Source: Mesostigma viride
Lineage: Eukaryota > Streptophyta > Mesostigmatophyceae > Mesostigmatales > Mesostigmataceae
Direction of reading: 5' to 3'
Assembly: GCA_009746045.1 (NCBI GenBank)
Contig: RPFO01002176.1
Span: forward strand, 197,501 to 259,500
DNA: 62,000 nucleotides
In this document: in pieces, positions 24,201-33,833 of the stretch
Position numbering within the stretch: position 1 is the first letter of the stretch
How the letters are laid out: every line of letters starts with the position of its first letter
Made by a program: the position numbers and the translations under genes
Notes under the pieces: model-generated
The model's input: only the letters and a program-made list of their open reading frames with translations
Told to the model about the DNA's origin: nothing
Database searches by the model: none

Positions 24201-27200
24201 CGAGCTCGTCCTCGTATTGCGCCACCTTGGCCTTCTGCTGCAGATTCTGCTGCATCGTCTTGCGCTGCTCCTCCCAGTGAACCTTCTCACGCTCCTGGCA
24301 GAACGTTGAAAGGGGGGAAAAGGGGGAGGGGGAACGTTGGAAAACCGGGGGGGGGGGGGGGGGGGGAAGGAAGTGCCAGATGGCAGTGGCACGGAAACCT
24401 GTGAGACCAGGGCACAAGCAGCCACACATCCACCAGCAACCGCTCATCTTCTCGTGCGATGTGATAAGACTCCGGTGAAATGGCCGCAGGCAGGCGTGAC
24501 GATGCATGGAGCCGAGGGCAATGACCCGGAAGAGATGTGCACAACCGTCATCGAGTCATCCGCCAGGCACTGGACACGAGGCAGGCACAGGTCCATCACC
24601 GCATCACTCCATCCCTTCAGGCCCTTCCAATGCGACCGCGGCTCTGTAGATTACCCGGGCCGCACCTCTGGAAGGCCACTGCCTAGCGCCGAGATGGCCC
24701 CCCTGCCCACCATGATGGCCAAACCTTTGCGCACCAGCCCATACGCCCACGCTACCCATCTGGCCTGCCTTTTTCATGTCATCCGCCTTCTACATGAGCC
24801 CTGTCTTGCCCCTTTACCCTTGGACTGACTTATTCATTTGACCTTCAGTTGAAGCTTCAATTTACCTTCGCACACTCGTCCTCCCCATCCACCCCCACTC
24901 CCCACCCTTGACCCCTTCCCTTCCTTCTATGACATCTTTCTGCTCGCCCCAACTTTCTCCTCCCTCTCCCGTTCTCCCCTGGCTTCATCCCCCTCTCTTC
25001 CACCTCCACAATCCAGGCCCTCCCCACCAAGCGAAGGCAACAAACTTCTTCTCAGCGAGCCTCGCTTACAGGCTTGACAAGGCCATGCATGGCTTCACGT
25101 AACCGCGCCCTCCAATGCTACACATGGCCGTGCATGGTTCCACGAAACCGCAGTCCAGCCAAGTCGGGTGCCTGCAACCAGCCCACCCCTTGCTCTGCTC
25201 CCTGCACACCCCACCCACCACTTGCGCCTGCGCCTGCATCGCCTGGTACTTTGCCATCTCGGTCGCAGCCTCCTTGACCTTTGTCTCCTCCTGCTGCTTG
25301 GACAGCTCCAGCACCTGCACGCGCAAAGGGAGGGTGTACCAGGTCAGGGTTGAAGGAATAAGACATAACTGCATGATAAATGATACAGCTGCACTGACTG
25401 GATAGCCCCAACACCGACACGCCAAAAGGGAGGATGTAGGGTAGGGCAGCGTTGGGAGCGTTACACAGGCTATGTAGATTTAGTAGTATGTTTTTAGTAC
25501 TGTGTCATATCAAAGAGACAACCAGTGCAGGCCAGAAATCGGGAGAATCCAGACCATGGTAGCTCGAGCCTGCCGTTATCTTTTCCGCGTTTTTGAGTCG
25601 TTCAGGATGATGAATATGAATGGAGATGGAAATGTGTAGCCTTGTGCATTGAAATTGTGGCTGGGTGTGTTATATGTTTATGCTATCATCATACCCTGTA
25701 AGTCTTACAACACTCTAGCACTTGCACCGGCAAAGGAGGGGGCTCACGCATGCCAGGTAGGGTCACGTCCCGAGACCATCTTATCATCAAGCTCTGTTTG
25801 GAATATCATACTTGAGCGTCTGACGGGGCATCGCAGGGGTTATTCTATGTACTAGAGCAGGGGTAGGATTAGCAAATGACATGACCATGCTCGTCACGTC
25901 ATACCACACACTGACAAGAGACACAGACATCCTTATAAGGTCACTATACCGTACCTCAGCGTGCTATATCATACTAGACCATACTGTATTGTATCATAGT
26001 ATGCCCTACAATATCGTACTACCACTAAATAGCAACTATGATAACGACATGTATCCACATGGCCCTGTTGGCGGGCCCCATGGCACTCTGGTGAGTGCTC
26101 TCCAAAGCTCTGCGTCATTGGTGTGGGGTAGTATACACCACCCCCTGAGTAAGCCATCCTTCCCTGCTACTATACCGTACTCTTTACAATAGCTATACCT
26201 AGAATGTTGCACCCTTTCTCCATCAAGACGATCCCATGCGAGCCACCTCCCCAAACTGGCTTGAGTGGCTACACCCAAGCAAGCTGCGTGTGGGGTCGCC
26301 CTCGTGGAACCAAGTCGTGGGCGAACCGTACGATTATAGACAACAATACTAGGATATAGTGATGGGGTCACCCTCATGGAACCTAGCTACCCCTGTGTTA
26401 GCAGGTGACGTACGCCATGCTAATCGCCTCTGTACCCAAGCAATCTGACCCCACAGGTGTGGGGTCACCCTACTGGAATGTAGGGCTCTGGGAAGATGCA
26501 GGGGCGTATGACAGTCTTACCAGTATGGGGACGCCATACCCAAGGGCCCCCATCCAAGACTCGATGTTTTGTGATCACAGACTCGGGTATGTGTTCCTTG
26601 CTTTATTGATTAGAATATTTATTTATTTGGGTATGGGTTCCTAGCTTGATTGTGTATATTTATCTCTTCGGATATGGGTCCTTGCGTTCGTAGGGGTGTG
26701 GCATGTCATGGTCGGAGACTAAGCGGAGTAGTAGAAGCGAATGGCAGCATTCAGTGATGCATGAGGTAAAAGGGAGTGATGTGCGTGGTACCGAGTAAAA
26801 GCAACGACGAGACACGACGAGGTCTCAAAGAGAAGGCACTGGTGCCAATACGCGCGAACGCAAGTAAAAAGCAGCGATGAAGCACGCAGCTATTTATGCC
26901 TTCAAGGTGACTTGATACCTCACAACCTTCCTCTCGACAAGGGCGGAAATGGGAAGCAAGCAGGCATACTGCTACCATTTTGCTGGCAATGGAAAAGGGA
27001 CGGCTATGGGGGTAGGGTGGTGGGGAGGGGAACAAGTGTGCCACAGATGAAGGTAGGTGGAAAGATTCGCCTTGCTATGACGAAAGAGTGTCTCGACAAG
27101 CACTTCCACGTATTTCCCTATTGCCAGAAAGCCATGCCCACATAAACTCGTGCGTATTATAGACCCGACAACTGCCTTAAGCCGCCAAGCCTAAACCAGG

Positions 27201-27937
27201 CACGATTAAGAATGACAGCGACCTAGCAATCAGGTCACAGCTAATACATCTAAGGGTGGCAGTACTAGCAGAGGTTGGTTATTTGGGTGGAAAGCAAGGG
27301 AACGAAAAACAATTAGGTGTTTGGGGGGGGGAAGGATTGCATGTTTAAGCCCGAAACCGTGAGTCCCCTAAAACACGCTGTGAAATCCCAACTAACGGAG
27401 CCACCGCATGACTGTGGGTAGTCCGCAAGAGTACCCACGTATGTGATTTCCAGCAGTAACCATGACCTGAAGCGAGGTCCATCTGATTGAATTGCTGCTA
27501 TCACTGTGCAATCATGATGGACGCGTTTAATCGGAACATTTGCCGCCAAGCACCCCCGCGAAGCTCATGGCGTACGACTGCACAAAACCACCACTGCAAA
27601 TTGCCAGCAAATGTCTATGCATTTACAAGAAATTGGCGTAGCCGTCGACGCTATACACTGGCAAAAATTACGCACAAGCGTGGCGCACGCTTGCTACACC
27701 CGGCAGCTGACGTACCTTCTTCGCATGTGGGGACGCATTAATCTCTCGCAGCGCCTTGGCACCACGTTCCAGCGCTTCGGGGTCGAAGCCTGACAGTCCC
27801 ACTGTTTTAGCCGGTGGCTGCTCCTTGGTGTCACAATAGGAGACAGGTATACCGCCGCCCAGGGCCGCTAGCACAGCACTGCTCACACATGCTCCTGCCG
27901 CAGCGGCGGCAGTGCCCGTTCTGCCCACCCACGACAT
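9297..27937 (-). CDS. ATAD3: ATAD3-type mitochondrial AAA+ ATPase, 19 exons
   Basis: Exons: 27937-27716, 25314-25222, 24294-24184, 23641-23570, 22303-22232, 20705-20540, 19738-19648, 18906-18785, 17548-17347, 16665-16584, 15746-15696, 15518-15421, 14934-14862, 13959-13882, 13118-13065, 12014-11943, 10913-10876, 9949-9881, 9405-9297. Together they give 1875 nt (624 aa, TAG stop), with every phase compatible. The protein has an N-terminal [17 protein letters not shown] block, a long charged coiled coil (residues about 75-245), a membrane segment (about 259-273), Walker A GPPGTGKT (394-401), Walker B LLLFIDE (448-454), sensor 1 ATNRP (494-498), an arginine-finger candidate R508 in DRMDE, and a C-terminal [17 protein letters not shown]. 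Length and motif order match plant ATAD3. Family members sit in the mitochondrial inner membrane and act in nucleoid and membrane organisation. Intron 16 needs a GC-AG donor (GCAAGT at 11942); all others are GT-AG. Exons were joined by eye. Small exon-edge errors are possible. Confidence 0.93.
10925..11165. repeat. 10-bp tandem array (AGGCACAGAT-type) in ATAD3 intron 16
   Basis: About two dozen units of AGGCACAGAT and variants (AGGCATAGAC, AGGCAAAGAT, AAGCACAGGC) form the array. It begins about 10 bp from the acceptor of exon 17 (10913). On the coding strand it reads as a pyrimidine-rich CTGTGCCTAT repeat. The minus-strand frames stay open only because of the repeat; this is not a protein. 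Confidence 0.85.
12456..12500. repeat. (GT)n microsatellite in ATAD3 intron 15
   Basis: This is a TG-repeat tract with a few interruptions (GCGTATG), in the intron between exons 15 and 16, just upstream on the plus strand of the 45-bp minisatellite. Confidence 0.8.
12552..12893. repeat. 45-bp minisatellite, seven full units plus a partial, in ATAD3 intron 15
   Basis: The unit starts CACAGGACCACTATTATAC and ends ATGAA(T/C)AGATC. Units begin at 12552, 12597, 12642, 12687, 12732, 12777, 12822 and 12867. The only recurrent difference is the T/C site in GAA(T/C)AGAT, which runs T,C,T,C,C,T,C along the full units; the last unit has a small insertion. Because 45 is a multiple of three, long frames stay open on both strands, but these are not genes. 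Confidence 0.95.
16277..16332. repeat. (CCCCA)n tract in ATAD3 intron 10
   Basis: About 55 bp of CCCCA/CCCCACC repeats. It is the same pentamer as the 1.26-kb array at 41097-42360, but in the opposite orientation on the plus strand. It could form G-quadruplexes on the minus strand, which is the coding strand of ATAD3. Confidence 0.8.
20681..21146. repeat. Degenerate tandem repeat carrying copies of the exon 6 edge, ATAD3 intron 5
   Basis: The 5' edge of exon 6 with its acceptor (20681-20724) recurs in decayed form at 20814-20850, about 20983-21010, and 21110-21146. The copies are linked by related purine-rich segments (GAAAGAAGAG...AAGCTGGG at 20767-20812 and 21061-21110). Only the copy at 20705 continues into an open exon. 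The intron has grown by local duplication of the exon edge. Confidence 0.6.
22311..22526. repeat. 16-17-bp minisatellite abutting the exon 5 acceptor of ATAD3
   Basis: Units of the type GGGGGCAGATATTTAC, GGGGGCAGACATATAC and GGGGGCAGATATAAAT repeat about 13 times. The array ends within about 10 bp of the acceptor at 22304-22305, so on the coding strand its CTGCCCC runs form the polypyrimidine tract of that splice site. Confidence 0.85.
23797..23940 (+). repeat. 140-bp dispersed repeat, copy 2 (diverged), ATAD3 intron 3
   Basis: This copy shares CATGGTAGCTCGAGCCTGC, CGCGTTT, GTTCAGGATCATG, and GGAAATGTCTAGCCTTGT with the copies at 25506-25650 and 2691-2830. It lies in the intron between exons 3 and 4. 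Confidence 0.55.
25506..25650 (+). repeat. 140-bp dispersed repeat, copy 3, ATAD3 intron 1
   Basis: This copy is close to the reverse complement of 2691-2830 over its whole length, starting ATATCAAAGAGACAACCAG and ending near TGTGTAGCCTTGTGC. It has no ORF. The lengths and ends of the three copies agree, which supports a defined mobile unit rather than chance. Confidence 0.6.
25700..27300. other. ATAD3 intron 1 interior: short direct repeats only
   Basis: No exon or ORF is convincing here. I see three loose copies of TGTGGGGTC(G/A)CCCT (about 26290, 26361 and 26458), about three copies of a 48-bp unit containing GGGTATGGGTTCCT (26585-26690), and a diverged copy of the exon 2 acceptor edge at 25713-25740. 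Confidence 0.4.
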
Positions 27938-29302
27938 GATTATAACGACCTACGAGTTAGCACAACCTGCAGTCGCCCTCCTCAAACAAAAGCCCCAAAG
28001 CGGGTTGCAGCTTTCGCGGTCGATGGCAACCCCCACCAGGTCGATTGGTGGTGAGATACGACTCGCCCTCAAACGCACGAAGACGAACGTAGGCAGTCCG
28101 TGCTCGTGTTCACTTCTCGCTGCCGACTGCCGAGGCCAGGTGTACACACGTCTCAACGGTGGCAACCGTGGTCGTCATTGTCTTGCTGCTGTCAGCCTGT
28201 CACAGCCTCCCGGGTAACGCGCCGTTGGACACAAGCTAAACTTGGCGCCAACCCCACCCACGCGCCGAGCTGGCATGGCGGGGTGCTTCCGCGCTTGGAG
28301 CGCATGAACTATGTATGAAGCCGAAAGGCTGCTCTCTCTTGCTCTCAGCCAGTCAGCCTGCACCCTGTTGTGGTGTCAAGACCCTACTGTAGTTAGTAGT
28401 TACTAGTTAGTTATTAGTTGTATCCCACGCCGCACATGGGCAGCAGAGTGTCTATAGATAGTCGCCTAGCCCCTAGGGCCGGAATATATTACAAGCTTAA
28501 AGGGGCCGCTCGCCACAAACACGGTTGACGCCTTGATGACGGGTCGTGTTACTTCCCATGTGTGCTGTCGTGCACACACAACTCGGTGTTGGTTGTTGTC
28601 TTGATTGTTTTACAATCATGCATAATTTATGGATTCGGGGTGTAAGCCACAAGGCACCACGTGGTTACTGGTTGGAAAACTGCTAGGTTCTTAAGCAAGA
28701 GTTTTGGAAGAACCGGTAAGGAAGCGGCCTAATGTACAAATATGAAGATGTTGCCCGAGGTGTTGCCCTCGTGTTGCCTTAAGATGAATGTTGAGTAAGA
28801 GCACTTACCTAGGTACCTAGTTACCCAAATGATATTCGTCTATTGATGTTCGTCGTAACCTGCCGCGGCATTCTCCCCATTTCATGTTTTCAACACCTTG
28901 GTGTAAAACGGAGCTGCAGCACTAATCGGAATATATTTCACCTGGCAGGAACTCCGTAGAACGAATTCAAGCCCTGCCATGAAGGCCTCAAAGTAAGAGC
29001 CAAATGTGCACATGATGGCGGAAGCAAAATTGCGCTGGCAATTTTGGGGATCAAACCGGCATGCTTTGTCCGTCCGCTTCGACATCGCCGTCGTTCGTGG
29101 ACCGCTGGTCTAACAGGGCTTCCAGAAGTCACGTAACGAGGCGAGGCAGATTTGGACAGGACAGGATACATGGGGATAAACCCGAAGTCCGCCGTTTAGC
29201 GCATGCAGGGTTGTCTTATTCTCCCGACGTGCATGATTGTTTCGGGGGGACAACGGCGTTAATATTGCTTGGCGTGCATCGCGAATCCCTCATAGGATAG
29301 CG
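27938..29302. promoter_or_regulatory. Divergent intergenic region between ATAD3 and N6AMT1
   Basis: The two genes are transcribed away from each other across this 1.36-kb gap, which must hold both promoters. I see no clear TATA box at a fitting distance and no ORF that resembles a known protein. No transposon is recognisable. Confidence 0.5.
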
Positions 29303-30145
29303 ATGGGGGATACAGCCGACGTCAGGCTAACGTGCTCCGACCCCTCCGTATACCCTCCATCGGACGATTCCTTCCTACTGGTGGACTCGCTCTCCGCGAG
29401 CATGAACGATCTGTCCCAAAGGAGAAGGAAGCCGCCGCGGCGCTGGGACGCAGGGTCGCTTGAAGCATCCAAACACGCAATCATCTCCGCGCTCGCTGCC
29501 GCCAATGACGCGCGCCAGTCTGGTGCCCGGCCTCCGCGTCGTACGCCAGTTGTAATGAGACTTCAAGAGGCAGATCCTGATCTCCCTCCCGCTCCACTTT
29601 TCTGTGTCGAGGTCGGATGTGGCAGCGGCTACGTGATCGCCTCTCTTGCGCTATTGATAGGCCGTGAAGCCGGTATCTACCTGGCGACCGACATCAACCC
29701 GCGAGCCGTCGAGACCACGCGCGCCACCTGCGCGGCCCACGGCATCGGATCTCTCGTCGACGGCGTCGTGACCGACATGCTGCACGCCCTGGGCCCACCC
29801 TGGGATATCGGTGCGATCGACGTCCTGCTGTTCAACCCGCCCTACGTGCCCACGCCAGAAGAAGACGTGGCCACGCCCCACCAGTGCGGGGGCATCTCGG
29901 CATCATGGGCCGGGGGCGACCGCGGCAGGACGGTCATCGACGCCTTCCTTCCCCGCCTTCCGGCCTTGTTGTCCCCGCGCGGGTGCTGTTTTCTTGTGCT
30001 GGTCCACGAGAATGACCCAAAGGAGGTGGCGGCGATACTTGCTGCGGGCGGCCTGGTTTCCAAGGTCGCCCTCTCGCGATCGGCGGATGAGGAGATGTTG
30101 TATGTGCTCAAGATCGAGTGGGCTGCGAGCGTCACAAAGCCCTGA
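29303..30145 (+). CDS. N6AMT1: N6AMT1/HEMK2-type protein-(glutamine-N5) methyltransferase
   Basis: Single exon, 280 aa, ATG at 29303; the frame extends upstream but without an ATG. The protein has the family N-terminus VYPPSDDSFLLVDSL (about 16-30), SAM-binding motif I EVGCGSGYV (about 103-111), an acidic motif II ATDINPRA (128-135), and catalytic NPPY (178-181), followed by SWAGGDRGRTVID (201-213) typical of the HEMK2/Mtq2 class. Known members, with partner TRMT112, methylate the GGQ glutamine of translation release factor eRF1. The protein is about 65 residues longer than the human 214-aa form because of an Arg/Ala-rich insertion at about residues 32-96, between the N-terminal block and motif I. 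The insertion is in frame and contains no obvious intron borders. It is divergent from ATAD3. Confidence 0.92.
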   Translation: MGDTADVRLTCSDPSVYPPSDDSFLLVDSLSASMNDLSQRRRKPPRRWDAGSLEASKHAIISALAAANDARQSGARPPRRTPVVMRLQEADPDLPPAPLFCVEVGCGSGYVIASLALLIGREAGIYLATDINPRAVETTRATCAAHGIGSLVDGVVTDMLHALGPPWDIGAIDVLLFNPPYVPTPEEDVATPHQCGGISASWAGGDRGRTVIDAFLPRLPALLSPRGCCFLVLVHENDPKEVAAILAAGGLVSKVALSRSADEEMLYVLKIEWAASVTKP

Positions 30146-31264
30146 GAGCTGGACAGCGGCATCTTAATGGCGACTACTTTATTTAATTAGACACACGCCC
30201 ATTTGGGGGACAGCGGCAACTTGATCCTAGCTCGGAGCAGCACATGATTGCCTGATGTACTGGTCAGCGCCCTGATGGTCGCAGGGATGTTATAATCTGT
30301 TACTATCGCTACTACCTAGGTGGAGTAGAGCTGTGTTCATGAATGAGATATAATTTCTATGATGCCAGCAACAAGAGTTGGCAACGATACACCTAATTTT
30401 GTACACTTTCCATTACAGGTGTGGCTGCCTGCGTTATTTGCTTTATTATGACCTCCAAACGGCTAATCGGGGACATTAATTACTCACTACTAGAGGGGTT
30501 TGTGGGTGAACCCTGGGTGTGCCCCTAACAGGAGGAAAAAGTACTTTGGACTTAAGACTTAGGTTTTTTGCAAAACTTAGCCCTTACCGGGAGAAGACAA
30601 GTGTCCAGCACAGAAAATTGTACTCTGGCGTATGTTTCGGGACTGAGAAGACAAGTGGAGAACTAGAATAGGTACGTAATTACGGCCCATGTGCGGTGTG
30701 GGTAACAACTGAACTGAACTGAACTGAATTACGGCCAGTATAGTGATCACTGTGCGGGGTAACCTTGACGGGGTAACACGACCTTTGGACTTTGGAATGA
30801 CACTACAGAAGGCTGTTAGCCGTCATAACTGGAATTGGTCATGCCGCGCCCAATCCTGGAATCTCAGCCGTAGGATCGGTGCGAAAATCCCAGTAAAAGA
30901 TGGGAGGCATGTAGGAGTATAAATTGGAAGTGCGGTCCCGCGCGGGCGTGGGAGATTTTCTGATCTTGCTACAGAAGTGGCGCCGATTTTCAGCACTAAG
31001 CGGGCCCCTTCATTGTGGGCTAACTTTTGCAAAGAACACAAGTCGTAAGTCAAAACCAGTTTTGCGTTCTAAAGGCTTTTTGCCTTCAGACTTAGGTTTT
31101 TGCATTAGTTAGGTAAGTCTGCAAAAAATAAGTCCGAGAAAAGGTGAATACAACAAAAAAACCTAAGCCCTAACAAATTAACCTCAGGCTCCGGGAGAGG
31201 CCTTTATATTAATTCTGGACCAAACCGGCAGCTCTCAAGTTCCAAGCCTATCTCTGGCCTCTGG
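30146..31264. other. Intergenic, repeat fragments only
   Basis: No gene is seen. Short related segments with ACTTAGGTTTTT recur (30560, 31090), which suggests an old repeat. A 39-bp insertion with a CTGAA tail lies at 30688-30726. Confidence 0.5.
30688..30726 (+). mobile_element. 39-bp insertion with (CTGAA)n tail and 10-bp target duplication
   Basis: AATTACGGCC is present at 30678-30687 and again at 30727-30736. The 39 bp between them end in about four CTGAA/AACTG units. This has the geometry of a minimal 5'-truncated LINE or SINE insertion. The parent element is not in the window. Confidence 0.5.
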
Positions 31265-31276
31265 ATAATTGCTGGT

Positions 31277-33466
31277 TTTGATTCATCATGGTATACGTTG
31301 GTTTTCATTCATCATGGTATAATAAAGCTTGTCTTTGTTGTCCATTCATAAGAGCCCCTTGGCTATAGACGTCCTTCAGTTCCACAGAGGTCGTCTATAC
31401 ACAAGCTTGTCTTTCAACGGCAACGAAAATGGCTGACGGCGGTATGGCTGACGGCGGAGTTCAGATCTTTTGCATCTGAGCCCCAAATTCGGTCAGACCA
31501 CTCGCATTCGATGCGCTTTTTTGAGACGCACCCGCCAGTATAATCGGTTACGGCTGAAACGCAGTATTGCGGAAGTTATCACGTGACAGGCAGCTATGAC
31601 GACCTCTAAAGCAAAACGGGGTTTGGAAAAGGAGCTTACCGGCTCCCAGCCCAACCCGCTCGCCATCGTTCTTGCCCAGCCGCCTGGGCTCGCCAACCCA
31701 CCGCCAGCAGCCCCATTGCCCAGCGCCTCGCCTGAGCCCAAGAAACCCTGCCACGCTCGCAACTGGAGCAAGTTCCTCCCCGGCGACCGACGCTTCGGCT
31801 GGACCGTGTGGCAAGAATTGTCGCCGCAGGAATGCATTGAGGTTCTCCAGTTCCTCGAACAGGAGCGGAAGCTCTTCGTGCCCAAGGGGGGGCGGCTATC
31901 GACTACAATGGAGACATGTCCTGGCTCTATGCTTTGGACGAAGTACAACAACGCCTGATTATCTTGACCAGCCAATTCCAGAGCCACCTCTCCGACCTCA
32001 CCCGCACGCTCCGCACCCCAGCCCCCGCACAGCCGGCAGCCCCATCGGCTTCCTCCCTCTGCAAGGATGACCTCCGCGCAGTGCTGGAGGAGCACGTGAC
32101 CTGGCCGCTGGCCGAGCAGCTGACATCGCTGAACACCACGCTCAACAAGGTCGAGGCCCGGGTCTCCAACGTGGAAACCAAGGTCGTCCACAAGCTCCAA
32201 CCCCAGTTCACGGCTCTACACACCGCGGAGCAGGCTTCGGAAAAGCATGCTACACTTGTCTCTCGCCTTAACCAGGTGGAGGGAAAGTGTGGCGTGCTCC
32301 TGAAGAAGCTTGAGGCCATCACCGCCCACACCGAGGCCCTGGCCACACAGGTCCCCAAGATAGCGGAGCAGACGGCCACCATTGCATCCCAGCCACCCCG
32401 GCAGGATGCTGGCGACCTCCCGCCGCTCTCCTACGCGGACCTGCTGCGGTCAGCGACCGCCTCCACCACCGACGCCATCGCCACAAAGCTCCAGGAGCTG
32501 GAGAACCACCGCCAGGCCCAGCAACGGGAGGTCACCGACCGCGCTCGCCGCGAGTGCCGAGTGGTGCTACGTCGCTTCCCCCAGAAGCCAGGTGAGACGT
32601 CAACCTCTCTTGCTGACGAGCTCAAGAACCAGCTTCTTACCCTCATGGGCCTGGTAGGTGAGGTAGCACTGAGCGGGTGCCACCGCCTTCCCCACTCACG
32701 GGACAAGGCGGCTCCCCCACCAGTCCTCCTCACCTTCCCCTCCCCTGAGGATAAGCAGCGGTTCCTCTCTCGTCGCAAGCGGTTGCACGACCTCACCTGG
32801 ACGCTGGATGACGACCTCACCCCCGCTCAGCAACAGCAGCGACGCGACCTGTGGCCGGAATACCTCCGCCATAAGCAGGACCCCCAGAAGCCCAAGGTGT
32901 ACTGGAGGGGCGGGGACCTGATGATCAACCACAAGATGTGGACGCCCCCAGCGGGCTAGAATAGCAATAGCCCTAGATTGTAACCCTTGGCGTCACTGCC
33001 GCTAAGGCAGCCATGCCTAGACTATTTGCCTAGCTGTGCCAACACACCTAGTCACGTGCCGCCAACGCACGGTCCACCACCAGCCATAGCCTAGTACAGC
33101 CATGCTACGCCCTGGCTATGTTTAGCCAAGCCATGCCTATAATGGGACCCCCCCATGGATGTTGCATTAAGAATTTAGCCATGCTATGCCATGCAGAGAG
33201 ATGCTCTCTGTCGAGCAGCCATGTCCTAGCTCTTGTATAGCCATGCTGATCTTCCTCCCTCACAGGCATGCTCCCCCCCTTACCCGGGCATAGCGTGATA
33301 GACCATGAGGGTGCAGGTGCCCTGGTGCACCTAGAGCAAGGGTAGCTTACATTCCCACCCTTGCATGAAGTAGCCTAGGATGTATTAAAAGCCATATGCC
33401 CCTTCTCAGGGATATGCGCTACATTGACTCCCAACGGAGCGATGTTGATAATTAATTAATTAATTA
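31277..33466 (+). mobile_element. Full-length ORF1-only LINE, family A (copy 5)
   Basis: This is the best-preserved copy. ATAATTGCTGGT at 31265-31276 and 33467-33478 fits a 12-bp target duplication. The 5' UTR has a doubled ATGGCTGACGGCGG motif near 31430-31457. The ATG is at 31596. The frame breaks once at a 7-G run (31886-31892; eight G in the copy at 2870-5540) and continues 31916-32959, so a protein of about 454 aa is only one base from intact. Domains: disordered N-terminus, helical Trp-rich segment, coiled coil (32100-32400), Ser/Thr-rich linker, RRM-like part with VVLRRFP and VLLTFPSPEDK, and C-terminal domain with YWRGGDLMI. This is L1 ORF1p (Transposase_22-like) order; such proteins bind RNA as trimers. 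The 3' UTR of about 500 bp ends in hairpin CTCC-CAAC-GGAG (33428-33439) and an (ATTA)n tail. No endonuclease or RT is encoded. Confidence 0.85.
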
Positions 33467-33833
33467 ATAATTGCTGGTGCTGGAAGCCTTACTGCTTTAA
33501 TTTGCTCACTTGTGCTTCCCTTATGCTTTTGCTACGTACTTCCATAATTAGCCACACACACGCACACACACATACACACGTTGGGGAGCCGATCGCGGAA
33601 CATGAGTACAGTAGTACAGCATGCTTTCATCCCTGTTTGTTGCACAACAAGAAGGCCGGCCGGGGGGCAGATCACCACAGTGCTATATAGCTATTAACAC
33701 AACTTACTAGGAGAGTCTGGGCATGACAAATATTTCACGTCAGTGTAACGTGCCAAGCCTATTGCAGCCAGGCACCTTGGGAAAGATCATCTTCTCCTAA
33801 ATACGGGACTATCGCCCCGGGATTGATACCTGC

